A DNA stretch of 64,000 nt from assembly GCA_049840435.1 (NCBI GenBank), contig JASGKY010000032.1, positions 1-64,000 of the forward strand, given 5' to 3'. A program made the translations under genes and the position numbers. Below are positions 30,283 through 39,719 of the stretch, piece after piece (within the stretch, counting starts at the first letter, position 1; the number at the start of each line of letters is the position of its first letter). The stretch is from JADLHS01 sp049840435 (GTDB taxonomy: Bacteria; Verrucomicrobiota; Verrucomicrobiia; Limisphaerales; JADLHS01). The notes under the pieces are model-generated. The model made no database searches and was not told the origin of the DNA. It saw only the letters and a program-made list of their open reading frames with translations.

Positions 30283-30837
30283 TCACATCGCCCGGAACGC
30301 CGTCACCCCCAGCGTTACCACCAACAACGCGAATGCGAGCCGGATGGCGCTGCCCACTTTGACGCGTTGTTCCGTGGCCGTGGCCCAGTTCAATAGATCC
30401 CGCAGTCGCCACGGCGCGATTGTGAACCAGATGCCCGCGAGAACCAACCCATACGCCCAAGTCTGGATCAACAACACCCACGGAGTCTCGCCCAGATGCG
30501 GGCGGCCCGTGTCCACCATCACTTTACCCAGCAACAACAACACGACGGCCAGTCCGCGCACCGCCAGAAAGTCCTGCACATAGAAACACGCCCCGATGCC
30601 AATGGCCGCAAACGCCGCCATCATATAAGGCTTCATGGCCTCGAAATCCGCGATCGGCTCAATCTTCACATTCCAGACAAACCATGCCGTGCCGAGCAAC
30701 ATCAGCACGATACCCGTGGGCAAATGGCGCGGGAACTTCCGCGCTGCCGCCGCAAGCCCGGCCGGCTTGAGCAGCCCATACACTTGAGGCACCGCCATGA
30801 CCAGCCCGAGCAAGATGGATAACAACGAAAGTTTCAT
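30283..30837 (-). CDS. Uncharacterised integral membrane protein
   Basis: This 184-residue protein has five or six hydrophobic segments (SLLSILLGLVMAVPQVYGLL, GIVLMLLGTAWFVWNV, YMMAAFAAIGIGACFYV, GLAVVLLLLGKVMV, AYGLVLAGIWFTI and LAFALLVVTLGVTAFRA). I do not recognise a family. The polar stretches are short, so it is mostly embedded in the membrane. Start at the ATG 30837; a TTG one codon earlier is possible. It is not obviously cotranscribed with its neighbours. Confidence 0.7.
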   Translation of the reverse strand: MKLSLLSILLGLVMAVPQVYGLLKPAGLAAAARKFPRHLPTGIVLMLLGTAWFVWNVKIEPIADFEAMKPYMMAAFAAIGIGACFYVQDFLAVRGLAVVLLLLGKVMVDTGRPHLGETPWVLLIQTWAYGLVLAGIWFTIAPWRLRDLLNWATATEQRVKVGSAIRLAFALLVVTLGVTAFRAM

Positions 30838-30840
30838 CAA

Positions 30841-31120
30841 TTTACCGACTTAGCATGGCCGATTTAGTCGGGTTGATGAAAGCAAAAAGGAAGCGCAGCC
30901 CAACTGGCTTAGACGCCAGACAGCACGAGCCACGCTAGGCGCTTTCGGCTCTATAGGCCATCCCTGCAACTGCGGAAGTCTATAGGGCACCATTCACTTG
31001 GACATGAAGCGCAGATGAAGTTCATTATTCAAACACCTAAGCATCCTCTTCAGATGCAGAAGAATTTTCTGTCGTCGTGTTGGAGGCGGAGCGCTTGGAA
31101 AACAACTCAAACCAAATCCT
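30841..31120 (+). other. Intergenic/leader region of the secreted protein gene, possibly structured
   Basis: About 280 bases without a gene. It contains CTGGC-TTAGAC-GCCAG (a 5-bp stem), a GCC...GGC pair around 30938, and the direct repeat TCTATAGG near 30949 and 30979. I compared it by eye with common riboswitch classes and found no match. It holds the promoters of both flanking genes. Confidence 0.35.
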
Positions 31121-31933
31121 ATGAAATCAAAAATGATACTGTGCGGCCTGTTTGCTGCGGCCGTTTCCGGCCTGACAGCACTTGCTTGTCCGGTCCAAGT
31201 CAGACTCGCTTGTCCCAATGATAAACCCGCAGTTGGCGTGGAAGTCTGCATCGTCGGGGTCGGTTGTGCCTTAACGGATGACCTTGGAATTGCGACAATT
31301 GAAGTGCCCATGCTGGGTAGTACTTACACGATCAACGTGACGCAGAGCACGCTGCCCGCGGGTGTCACCCTGAAACAAACAACTCAAAAAATCACTGTGA
31401 CCAGCGACGCACCGCCGGTCGTGGAATTCACGCTTGGTGGTGATTTCTGCTCCACCACGCCTCCTCCTGGACCGTGCTGGTTGACCGGTGGCGGTACGAT
31501 TGGTAAGACCAAGGGCGTAGCGAACTATAGTTTCGGCGGCGTGGTCTATCCAGGCTGCAGCCCCAAAGCAGCGGATGGCGGCAACTGGAACGTGATTGAT
31601 CATCTCACTGGCCTTCATTTCCAAGGCAAACAAATCATTGTGGATGATTGCTCTGGTGTCGAAACCCGGTCGCCGCGGGTCAACGTCAACATCATTGACT
31701 TCCACGGCACCGGCACGCTGGTCGGCATCGCCGGCAATCCACAGGCGAAAATCGACGTTTCCTTCGTCGGCCGAGCCGTTGATAATTTGGAATCGGGCGG
31801 TGGAAACGATTTGCTTTACCTGAACGTCACAGACGGTATTGGTACGGTAATGCAAGTTGGCACCAGCGCGGTTGACCCAGCAGTCATCAGCACCGGCAAC
31901 CTGCAAATCCACACCACGGGTTGCAATAAGTAA
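31121..31933 (+). CDS. Secreted protein of unknown function with a collagen-binding-B-like (prealbumin-like) N-terminal domain
   Basis: This 270-residue protein has a signal peptide (MKSKMILCGLFAAAVSGLTALA), then a ~90-residue domain with the strand pattern of a Cna-B/transthyretin-like fold (KPAVGVEVCIVGVGCALTDDLGIATIEV). A second domain follows, starting CWLTGGGTIGKTKG, with SFGGVVYPGCSP and GGNWNVIDH; this resembles domains seen after choice-of-anchor regions in secreted bacterial proteins. It has nine cysteines after the signal peptide, so disulphides are likely. There is no catalytic motif. A strong terminator follows it, so it is probably monocistronic. Function is not known. Confidence 0.7.
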   Translation: MKSKMILCGLFAAAVSGLTALACPVQVRLACPNDKPAVGVEVCIVGVGCALTDDLGIATIEVPMLGSTYTINVTQSTLPAGVTLKQTTQKITVTSDAPPVVEFTLGGDFCSTTPPPGPCWLTGGGTIGKTKGVANYSFGGVVYPGCSPKAADGGNWNVIDHLTGLHFQGKQIIVDDCSGVETRSPRVNVNIIDFHGTGTLVGIAGNPQAKIDVSFVGRAVDNLESGGGNDLLYLNVTDGIGTVMQVGTSAVDPAVISTGNLQIHTTGCNK

Positions 31934-31962
31934 GCAACACCAGCCTGATTTTGCTTTCATCA

Positions 31963-31997
31963 GCCGCAAGCGCTCTTCGCGTTTGCGGCTTTTCTTT
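31963..31997 (+). terminator. Intrinsic terminator after the secreted protein gene
   Basis: GCCGCAAGCGC (31963-31973), loop TCTTC and GCGTTTGCGGC (31979-31989) form an 11-bp stem with one G-U pair, followed by TTTTCTTT. It lies 30 bases after the stop codon. Confidence 0.88.
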
Positions 31998-32044
31998 GGC
32001 TAAAGTGAGGCTGCCAAGTTTGGCCGAGAAAGCCCTTGGCAAAA

Positions 32045-33400
32045 TCACAAACCGATAATCGCAGGATCACCGTAGAGGGTGAAGCTGCCGGTGCGAGTGA
32101 CGCGCACGTCCATCAAATGCCCACGATGCCGCTCGCTGCCATCAAACAACACCAGCTTGTTACAAGGCGTACGGCCCATCATGCGGGCTTCGTTCTTGCG
32201 ACTCGGACCTTCCACCAAAATCTGCACCGGTTTGCCGATGTAGGTTTCGTACTTCCGCTTGCCAATGCTGTTCACAAGCTCAAGCAGGCGCGCGTGACGT
32301 TCTTCAATGACTTCCTCCGGTAGCTGATCAGGCATGACCGCCGCAGGCGTATCCTTGCGCTGCGAATATTTAAAGAGAAACGCGTTATCGAACTCGATCT
32401 CACGGCAAATAGACATGGTCTGCGCAAAGTCTTCCTCCGTCTCGCCAGGGAAGCCAACGATGATGTCGGTGGTGAGGCCGATACCAGGCCGCACGGCGCG
32501 AAGCTTGCGGATGATTTCAAGGAAGCGTTCGCGAGTGTACCCCCGATGCATGAGTTTCAGAATGCGGTCACTGCCGCTTTGCAACGGCAGATGCGCGCTC
32601 TCCACGAGCTTCGGCAAGCGACCATAAGCAGCCACTAGATCGTCGCCGTAACCTTTCGGGTGCGGCGAGGTGAAGCGGATGCGCTCAAGACCATCAATTT
32701 CGTGGACGGCTTCGATGAGTTGCACGAAGCCGGATTTATCGTCGTGCTTGGGAATCTCGCGTTTGCCATAGCTCGTCACGATTTGCCCGAGCAAAGTGAT
32801 TTCCCGCACACCTTGGGAAACAAGCTGGCGACATTCGGCAACGATATCCGGAATGGTGCGGCTGCGTTCTTCGCCACGCGTGTAGGGCACGATGCAGAAG
32901 GTGCAGTATTGATTGCAACCTTGCATGATGCTGACGAACGCAGCGACGGATTTATCCTTGGCCGTTCCGTTGAGGAGATGCTCCTTGATGGTCGCTTCGC
33001 TCCCGCGCTCCTCCTCCGTGTCCACGATCTTGTCGCGTTTGCCCTGTAGGATTTCGTCGAGGTAATCGGCGGTGCGATGAAATTTCTGTGTGCCGACGAC
33101 GAGGTCCACGTCCGGCAGACGATCAATCAATTCCTTGCCGCGGCTCTGCGCCATGCAGCCCATGAAACCGAGCACGACGTTCGGACGGTTCTTGCGGATG
33201 TCGGCAGCGAGGTTCTCCATCTTGTTGATGGCTTTCTGCTCGGCGTTGTCGCGCACGCTGCAGGTGTTGAGCAGCACCACGTCTGCGACATATTCCGACG
33301 CAGCGATGGTGTAGCCCTTGGCGACGAGTTGCGCCGCGACCGCCTCGCTGTCGCGCTCATTCATCTGGCAACCGTAAGTTTTTATATAAACGCTCGGCAT
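32045..33400 (-). CDS. miaB: tRNA-2-methylthio-N6-dimethylallyladenosine synthase
   Basis: This 451-residue radical-SAM enzyme adds the 2-methylthio group to i6A37 in tRNA. The N-terminal UPF0004 domain starts VYIKTYGCQMNERDSEAV with conserved Cys residues (also LLNTCSVRDNAEQKA and GCMAQ) for the auxiliary cluster. The radical-SAM motif is CNQYCTFCIVPYTRGEERSR, and a C-terminal TRAM domain follows (VLVEGPSRKNEARMMGRTPCNKLVLFDG). The start at 33400 gives the standard MiaB N-terminus; a start at 33487 would add a non-conserved extension. It is complete and intact. Confidence 0.95.
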   Translation of the reverse strand: MPSVYIKTYGCQMNERDSEAVAAQLVAKGYTIAASEYVADVVLLNTCSVRDNAEQKAINKMENLAADIRKNRPNVVLGFMGCMAQSRGKELIDRLPDVDLVVGTQKFHRTADYLDEILQGKRDKIVDTEEERGSEATIKEHLLNGTAKDKSVAAFVSIMQGCNQYCTFCIVPYTRGEERSRTIPDIVAECRQLVSQGVREITLLGQIVTSYGKREIPKHDDKSGFVQLIEAVHEIDGLERIRFTSPHPKGYGDDLVAAYGRLPKLVESAHLPLQSGSDRILKLMHRGYTRERFLEIIRKLRAVRPGIGLTTDIIVGFPGETEEDFAQTMSICREIEFDNAFLFKYSQRKDTPAAVMPDQLPEEVIEERHARLLELVNSIGKRKYETYIGKPVQILVEGPSRKNEARMMGRTPCNKLVLFDGSERHRGHLMDVRVTRTGSFTLYGDPAIIGL

Positions 33401-33494
33401 GATGCAGAGTGGCGGACAGTTTAGGCAGAATCGAGGCGGGCTGGAAAGGAGACTTTCGCGGGGTGAAAGGCGAACTTTGCGAGGCAAACGCGAG

Positions 33495-33560
33495 TTCTAA
33501 ATCTTAATTGTAATCATAATCTTAATCCTCAGTCGAAAAATTAAGCATTAAGATTAAGAA
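33495..33560. repeat. AT-rich inverted repeat upstream of the SpoIIE phosphatase gene
   Basis: TTCTAAATCTTAAT (33495-33508) and ATTAAGATTAAGAA (33547-33560) pair at 13 of 14 positions around a 38-base loop. The same TTCTTAATCTTAAT motif builds the element at 23599-23684. It sits between the divergent miaB and phosphatase genes. Confidence 0.6.
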
Positions 33561-33589
33561 CCCGAGCCAATGCTGCTTGCCGCGCCGTC

Positions 33590-36097
33590 TTGCGCCTGTC
33601 ATTTATTGGGGCGGACGGTAGAAACAATTTGTTCGTTATGTTGGGACGCGACATCCATGACACAGCTCAGGTTTCACGGCGGCAATCGCTGCGTATCCTG
33701 TTGATTGAACATGACGAAGCTTTTTCTCGCGCTGTGAGCGGGATGTTGGCGCAGGCCCAGGAAAGTGTGGGCGCGGTCGTAACCGTCCCCTCCCTGGAAG
33801 TCGCGCTCAAGCTCATCCGCCGCGAGGAGTTTGGCGTTATCCTGTTAGAATTCTTCCTTCCGGACGGTGCCGGGTTGGCCAACATTGTCGTCCTGCAAGA
33901 TGCCGCGCCGCACACCCCCATCATCGTGCTCGGCGCTGCGGATGATGAGGCCATCGCCGTGGAGGCAGTGCACGCCGGCGCGCAGGACTACCTTGTCAAA
34001 GGCCAGATCAACCCGAGCTGGTTGCTACGCTCCATCCGTTACACCATCGAACGACACGAGGCCGAAATCGCGCTCGTGGCACAGGAGGAAAAGTATCACA
34101 GCATCTTCGATCATCTCGTGGAAGGCATCTTTCAGACTACCCCAGAAGGGCGTTACCTGATTGCGAACATGGCGCTCGCCCGCATCTACGGTTACGCCAC
34201 GCCGGATGAATTGATGCAAAGCCTGACAGACATCGGCCTGCGGCTTTATGTGGCCCCGGGACGGCGCGAGGAATTCCGCCGCATCATGGACGAGCATGAC
34301 ACTATCACCGGGTTCGAGTCGCAGATTTTCCGCAAGGACGGCAGCATCATCTGGATTTCAGAAAACTGCCGGGCCATCCGGGATGCGAGCGGACGGTTAC
34401 GCTATTACGAAGGCACCGTGGAAGACATCACGGCACGGCGGCAGGCACAAGAAAGCGTCCAAGAATCCGAAGCGCTCTATCATTCGCTGGTGGAAACCAT
34501 GCCGCAGAATGTATTTCGCAAAGATCTGCAGGGCCGGTTCACTTTTGCAAACCAGCAGTATTGTCGCCATTACGGCGCAGCGTTGACAGAGGTCCTCGGC
34601 AAGACCGACTTCGATTTCTTCCCGGCAGAACTGGCCACCAAATACCAAGCCGATGACCGCCGGGTGATGGCCACCGGTCAGACCATCGAGATCGTCGAGG
34701 AACACCAGCCCATCGGGCAAACTCAGAAAAGCTATGTGCAAGTCGTGAAGACACCGCTTTACGGCAAGGATAGCACGATCATCGGCTTGCAGGGCATCTT
34801 CTGGGACATCACCGAACAGAAGCTCGCCGAGGAACGCATCCGGCAGGCACAGGAAAATCTGCACGCGTCGGAAGCGCTCTATCACTCGCTCGTGGATACC
34901 ATGCCACAATGCATCTTCCGCAAGGACCTCACGGGCAAATATACGTTCGCCAATCGTGAGTTCTGCCGTTTCATCGGGCATCCGGCCGAGGAGGTCATCG
35001 GCAAGACGATCTTTGAATTTCTCCCCACCGAGATCGCCAAGCTCCGGCAAGCCGATGATGAACGGGTGATGCAATCGCGCAAACCCTACACCCACATCGA
35101 AGAAAGCCGTTTTGCCCATCAGGACGCGCAATACATCCAGGTCATCAAGATCCCGATTCTCGACGCCGCCAACCAGGTCATCGGCCTGCAAGGCATGTTC
35201 TGGGATATCACCGATATCAAGCTCGCCGAGCAACGCATCACCCGCGCCAAGGATGCCTTGGCGGCAAGCGAGGAAAAATTGCGCGACAAAAACCGGCAGA
35301 TGGAGAATGACCTCCAAACCGCGCGCGAAGTGCAACTGGCGATGTTGCCGCAGCAATATCCCATCCTGCCGCGCGGCGTTTCCGAAGAGGACAGCGCATT
35401 CCAGTTCACCCATCGCTATCTCCCCAGCGGCACGGTGGGCGGCGATTTCTTCAGCGTCACGCCGATCTCGGATTTTGAGATTGCCGTGCTGGTCTGCGAC
35501 GTCGCCGGTCACGGCGTGCGGTCGGCGCTGATCACGACCATGATCCGGGCGCTGGTGGAAAGCCTGCGCCCCATCGCCAACGACCCAGGCCGGTTCATGA
35601 CGGAGCTGAACTCCAAACTGTTCGCCATCCTGCAACCGGGTGGCTCTTCCGTGCTCACCACCGCCTTCTATCTGGTGGCCGACGCCGCCACAGGCCAGAT
35701 GCGCTACGTCAACGCCGGCCATCCAAAACCATTTTTATTCCGGCGCGCGGAATCTGCCGTGGAAGAAATCCGCAGCCAGAACCAAAAACGCAGCCAAGCC
35801 GCGCTCGGCTTGTTTGAGAACTATTCCTACCAGACCTCGGAGCTTAAACTCACCCCCAACGATCTGGTGCTGCTGTTCACGGACGGACTCTACGAAGTGC
35901 ATGCCCCGGACGGCACGCTTTACACGCGCGAACAACTCCTGGCCGCCGCCCGCCTCTACGCGACGCTCCCCGCCTCGTCCTTAGCGGATGTGCTGTTGAA
36001 AGAAATCGAAAGCTTCACCGACAGCAATTCCTTCGAGGATGACGTCTGCCTGCTCGGCATGGAATTCCGGGCTGCCGACACCACCAAGCGCGGGTAA
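33590..36097 (+). CDS. SpoIIE/RsbU-type PP2C phosphatase with pseudo-receiver and three PAS domains
   Basis: This 835-residue cytoplasmic signalling protein probably dephosphorylates an anti-sigma antagonist. Order: receiver-like domain (about 35-150), PAS1 (168-283), PAS2 (294-412), PAS3 (426-545), a short coiled coil, and a C-terminal SpoIIE/PP2C domain (600-825) with metal-binding VGGDFF (617-621), DVAGHG (637-642) and a final DDVCLL. The linker motif VQLAMLPQQYP is typical of RsbU-like phosphatases. PAS2 and PAS3 are recent tandem copies (both open ALYHSLV-TMPQ). In the receiver, the phosphoacceptor Asp is Glu87, the acidic pair is E40-H41, and the Thr is Gly115, while Lys138 is kept, so normal phosphorylation is unlikely. 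The first codon is TTG; the ATG at 33638 is an alternative start. No antagonist or anti-sigma gene adjoins it. Confidence 0.9.
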   Translation: MRLSFIGADGRNNLFVMLGRDIHDTAQVSRRQSLRILLIEHDEAFSRAVSGMLAQAQESVGAVVTVPSLEVALKLIRREEFGVILLEFFLPDGAGLANIVVLQDAAPHTPIIVLGAADDEAIAVEAVHAGAQDYLVKGQINPSWLLRSIRYTIERHEAEIALVAQEEKYHSIFDHLVEGIFQTTPEGRYLIANMALARIYGYATPDELMQSLTDIGLRLYVAPGRREEFRRIMDEHDTITGFESQIFRKDGSIIWISENCRAIRDASGRLRYYEGTVEDITARRQAQESVQESEALYHSLVETMPQNVFRKDLQGRFTFANQQYCRHYGAALTEVLGKTDFDFFPAELATKYQADDRRVMATGQTIEIVEEHQPIGQTQKSYVQVVKTPLYGKDSTIIGLQGIFWDITEQKLAEERIRQAQENLHASEALYHSLVDTMPQCIFRKDLTGKYTFANREFCRFIGHPAEEVIGKTIFEFLPTEIAKLRQADDERVMQSRKPYTHIEESRFAHQDAQYIQVIKIPILDAANQVIGLQGMFWDITDIKLAEQRITRAKDALAASEEKLRDKNRQMENDLQTAREVQLAMLPQQYPILPRGVSEEDSAFQFTHRYLPSGTVGGDFFSVTPISDFEIAVLVCDVAGHGVRSALITTMIRALVESLRPIANDPGRFMTELNSKLFAILQPGGSSVLTTAFYLVADAATGQMRYVNAGHPKPFLFRRAESAVEEIRSQNQKRSQAALGLFENYSYQTSELKLTPNDLVLLFTDGLYEVHAPDGTLYTREQLLAAARLYATLPASSLADVLLKEIESFTDSNSFEDDVCLLGMEFRAADTTKRG

Positions 36098-36213
36098 GTT
36101 TCGGGCAAAATCGGACTGGCGTAATAACGGGAACGGGCGTTTATTGAAGGCGTAGCCTAAGTTGCCATGACAACCATGGTCAGCATCATAAACCTCAACC
36201 AGGAGATCATCCC

Positions 36214-36468
36214 ATGGACCTGCATCATCCTATCCTCCGCGAGTTCCCGGAGCATCGCGACACCATCAAACGTCTGCAAGGCGACACGCACTTCCGCAAC
36301 CTCTACGACGAGTATCATCGGCTCGACGACGAAATCTATCGCATCGAAGAGGAGATAGATTTCGCCACCGACCAGCAGATTGACGAACGCAAGATGCGGC
36401 GGGCGAAACTCAAGGATTACATCTACCACCTGCTCACACATCCGCCGCAGGTCAAAGCCGCACACTGA
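36214..36468 (+). CDS. DUF465 (YdcH-like) small protein
   Basis: This 84-residue helical protein matches the DUF465 pattern: HHPILREFPEHRDTIKRLQGDTHFRNLYDEYHRLDDEIYRIEEE, then KMRRAKLKDYIYHLL. Such proteins are cytoplasmic with no firmly established function. An AGGAG ribosome-binding site lies 8 bases before the ATG, which decides this start. It lies about 115 bases after the phosphatase gene. Confidence 0.85.
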   Translation: MDLHHPILREFPEHRDTIKRLQGDTHFRNLYDEYHRLDDEIYRIEEEIDFATDQQIDERKMRRAKLKDYIYHLLTHPPQVKAAH

Positions 36469-36516
36469 AAGCAGACCGCGCCGCAGTCCCATTGCCGGGG
36501 CCGTGAAGCCGCACGA

Positions 36517-38266
36517 TCAGGCGTGAACGCCGACATCGCGGCTGATCTTTTGCGCTGCTTCGGCATCCACCCATTTCACCAGCGCGATGAAGTTGAGCAA
36601 CATCGGGCTGTCCGGTTTGGCCTTGAACATATTCTTCAAGCTGGTGAGCACCTTGGCATACGTCGCCGCATACTTCTCATGCGTCAGCCGCGTGACAAAA
36701 CTCTCCAAGACCGCCCGGGCGATCGGGTCCGTCCGCCCATCCGCCAGGTACGGCAACTGACAGAACACACGGATAAACAAGATCGGCTCAGATTCGTTCA
36801 AGGTGACCCAGCTCTGCCGCACTTCGTCCGCATCGGTACTTCGCATGCAGGCGATCCCGGATGGCCGCGGCGATGTGCGCCGGCTCGGAACGACGAGCGA
36901 TGAGTTCCTTGACCTTGTCCCAAGCCAGTTGCCGTTCCACTTCCGGCGAAATGGAAGCTTGCGCCCGCGCCTCTTCCTCCAAGCCTTTCAAGCCGAGTTC
37001 CACGGCCACCGCGCGCCCTAACAATTCCGCGTCCACGCGCTTCAGGCGATCCGTGCCCATGATCCCTCGCGCCACGAGCTTTTGCCGATCCGCCCGCGGC
37101 ACCAACCGCAACACCTGCGCCAACGGTTTCGGGTCCGGCGCTGATTGTGGCGGGATCAACGCGCGTACAAACTCATGCACCACCTCGTTTTCCTCGGTCA
37201 GCTTTTCCACCCGCAACCGCAACACGAACTTTAACAGCCGCGCCAGCCCGCCGGCCTTGCCGATATTGTTGATGACCATCAGGCGGTGATCCGGGTTCAT
37301 GATGAACGCCAGCAAGCTTTCCGCCTGCAAAATCCATTTCTCATCCAACTGCTCCTGCCCGGGAACAATCACCAGTTGCTCCAGCAAGGCCGGCAACCGC
37401 ATCGCGAACGTGACGTCCGGCGCTTCCGTCGCCTGATTCTCGTAGTAATGCAGCAGCTCCAGCAGGAACGCCATCCGCTGGAATGCGTTCTTCTGCGCCC
37501 GCGCCACGTCCGTGTTGGTGCGGCCTTTCTGAATGCGCTGAAACAGCGCCGTCAACACCTGCCGCTTCTCTGCCGGCAGCGCCGTATTCGCTGGCACTAA
37601 CGCCTCGAAATCCGGTTTGAACGCCAGCACGATTTCCTCCTGCTTTGGCTTGGGATTCAACTTCGGATCGGTCGTCAGATCATTGAAGAACGGCAACGCC
37701 TCCTCCCCGAACTCGCGCAGAATCCGTTCGCGCGGCACCTGCCCCTTCACGAAGCAACGACAGGCTCGCACCACAGACGGACCAAAAAACGATTCGGGCT
37801 TGGCCATCAACCCGCGCAACATCTCCAGCTCCAGCGCCGGATCAGATTGAATCAATTCCTCCACCGCCGGCTTGATGGCCGCCACCAGATCCTGCTTCGC
37901 CTGTTCCAGATTCTTGAGCACCGTCGGTTGCGGCAGGCCGGATTCTACACTGCCCTTGGACAACGCCGCGCACACCTCCGCCACGTTGGCGTTGTGTTCG
38001 ACGAGCTTGGCAACAACGACCCCGACGTCATTGATGGGCAGTTTGCTGACGAGACCGGTGAGCAGCAGAATCAGTTCGCCGTGGGAACGCTGGCGATGTT
38101 CCACCACGCGTTCGAGCAACAGGCGGAGCGTCTTGTTCTCCCGCTCCAACAGGGAACGCTCGCCCTCCAACTGACCGACCCGCGCCTTCAAATCCGTCCA
38201 CTCGCGCTGGACCTCCTCCAGCGGAACCACCGGCTTGGTCAAAATTACAGTATCGGAATCGGCCAT
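36517..38266 (-). CDS. Unknown helical protein with N-terminal coiled coil (one frameshift)
   Basis: I do not recognise this protein of roughly 580 residues. Near the N-terminus a coiled coil (WTDLKARVGQLEGERSLLERENKTLRLLLERVVEHRQRS) precedes a long all-helical region with repeated Leu-rich segments, somewhat like HEAT/ARM-type helical repeats. There is no signal peptide or membrane segment, so it is probably cytoplasmic. A one-base frame change near 36845 separates the last ~110 residues (TDADEVRQSWVTLNESEPILFIRV onwards); the shared ...RDRLHAKYR context makes the join convincing. The start at 38266 (MADSDTVIL) is preferred to 38317. It may act as a scaffold, but that is a guess. Confidence 0.65.
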
Positions 38267-38418
38267 GCGGTCAGTCTGCCTCAATTCCCCGCCGGTTTTC
38301 CACCCAATTTTTGCCACCCTCGGTCGCCAATCCCCAGTGGACTTTGAAACCCAACTAAACTAAAACCACCGAACCTTATGCATTCACGATCTGTCCGCAC
38401 CATCGAGGCAAGGCCAAC

Positions 38419-39444
38419 ATGAGCAACTTAAACCTTCAAACCTTGCGGCGCGTAGCGTGGATCGGGCTGGCCGTCGTCTTGGTGGTGGATTTTCTCCTGT
38501 CCACGCGGGCGACTGCCGGGGCCAACACGGGCGCGGTCGTGTTGCTGGTGTTGACACTGCTCACCGGCTTGGCGGCGTGGCTGCTCCTGCCGGAGGCCGC
38601 CGGGACTTTACTGCGGCACAAGGATCTGCTGGTGCCGTTTGCGCTCGCGGTGGTGGCGAACAAATTGATTTTGTGGGTCAGCATGCTGCCGCTTCTCGGG
38701 GGATTGCTCGGGGCTTCGTTGCCATTGCACTTGTTCAATCTGAGTCTGGCGCTGTCGTTGGGGCTGCTGCTCTACGTCGTCGTGTCGGTGGCGTATGCCG
38801 TCTGGATGACGGCCACCCTGCTGGAGTTCGCGCGGTCAGGCAACCCCGATCCTTGTCGCATGCTTGCCAGTGTGCCCCGGCACTTCTGGCGCGTGTTCGG
38901 CCTGCAATTCATCTGCTGGGCGGCGGTGATGCTGGCCGTGGCCTTGATGCTGGCGCTGATGCCGGCGTTGAGTTTCTTCGCGCTCTTGCCGCTGGCAGTC
39001 TTCGCGGTGGTCTGGAATCTGGCGACGGCTGCGCTCCTGCCAGTGGCGCTGGAACATCCGGGCGGATTCTGGGATTCGTTTCGCGACGGGGTCAGGGTCA
39101 GTTGGGGACAGCGCGGTCGCTGGTGGATGTTGATCATGGTGCAGTTGCTCCTGTTGGGAGTGGTTTTCTATTACCACAGCCGTCACGGCGGCAGCACGAA
39201 CACCAGTTGGAGCATCAATGTGTTCTGGACCGGCGGCTATGCGGAGGACGGCAAGTGGTACAGCAAACTGGCTGAGGCCATGAAGGTCACCCGGCTGCCG
39301 TTAGTGGAAACGTTGCTGGCGCTGTTGTTCGGCGCGTTCGCCGTCGCGATCAAACTCGCCATCGTCCAGCGCTTGCAACCTGAACCGCCGCCCCTCATGG
39401 CTGACGATCCTGCGCCGGAAGTCCCGCCCTCACCCGCCACCTGA
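38419..39444 (+). CDS. Uncharacterised multi-pass membrane protein
   Basis: This 341-residue protein has about six to seven hydrophobic segments, two soluble patches (DPCRMLASVPRHFWR and DSFRDGVRVSWGQRGRWW) that may form cytoplasmic loops, and a Pro-rich C-terminus. The pattern resembles DUF-type bacterial membrane proteins with a small conserved inner loop, but I cannot name a family. Its stop overlaps the start of the ASCH gene by one base (TGATG), so the two are probably cotranslated. Confidence 0.65.
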   Translation: MSNLNLQTLRRVAWIGLAVVLVVDFLLSTRATAGANTGAVVLLVLTLLTGLAAWLLLPEAAGTLLRHKDLLVPFALAVVANKLILWVSMLPLLGGLLGASLPLHLFNLSLALSLGLLLYVVVSVAYAVWMTATLLEFARSGNPDPCRMLASVPRHFWRVFGLQFICWAAVMLAVALMLALMPALSFFALLPLAVFAVVWNLATAALLPVALEHPGGFWDSFRDGVRVSWGQRGRWWMLIMVQLLLLGVVFYYHSRHGGSTNTSWSINVFWTGGYAEDGKWYSKLAEAMKVTRLPLVETLLALLFGAFAVAIKLAIVQRLQPEPPPLMADDPAPEVPPSPAT

Positions 39445-39719
39445 TGAACATCCTGCATCTTAATCTGCACCGCGAACACTTTGCCAACATCGCGGCGCGA
39501 AAGAAGCGCATCGAGTATCGCGACCAAACGCCGCACTGGCAGAGCCGGATTGAAGGCCGGCATTACGATGCGATCCAGTTCCGCAACGGTTATGCCGCCA
39601 AAGCGCCGGAAATGTTGGTGGAATTCCTCGGCGTCCGCCGTTATGGAAAAGGTCGCGCGGCTTATTACGCCATCCGCCTCGGCCGCATCTTGAAACTCAA
39701 ACGTTGGCTGCGGAAGTAG
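39444..39719 (+). CDS. ASCH/PUA-like domain small protein
   Basis: This 91-residue protein looks like a single ASCH (PUA-like) domain: an N-terminal beta strand (MNILHLNLHREHFANIAARKKRIEYRD, with the typical K-xxExR pattern), then YDAIQFRNGYAAKAPEMLVEFLGV. ASCH domains bind RNA or modified nucleotides. The start overlaps the membrane protein stop by one base. The 3' end overlaps the convergent PEP-CTERM gene by 23 bases. Confidence 0.75.
   Translation: MNILHLNLHREHFANIAARKKRIEYRDQTPHWQSRIEGRHYDAIQFRNGYAAKAPEMLVEFLGVRRYGKGRAAYYAIRLGRILKLKRWLRK

Noticed and set aside
30930..31120. Possible cyclic-di-GMP or other riboswitch
   Set aside because: The characteristic conserved cores could not be found by eye.
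34397..35722. 441-codon minus-strand ORF inside the SpoIIE phosphatase gene
   Set aside because: Antisense shadow of the PAS domains; the plus strand carries clear conserved motifs.
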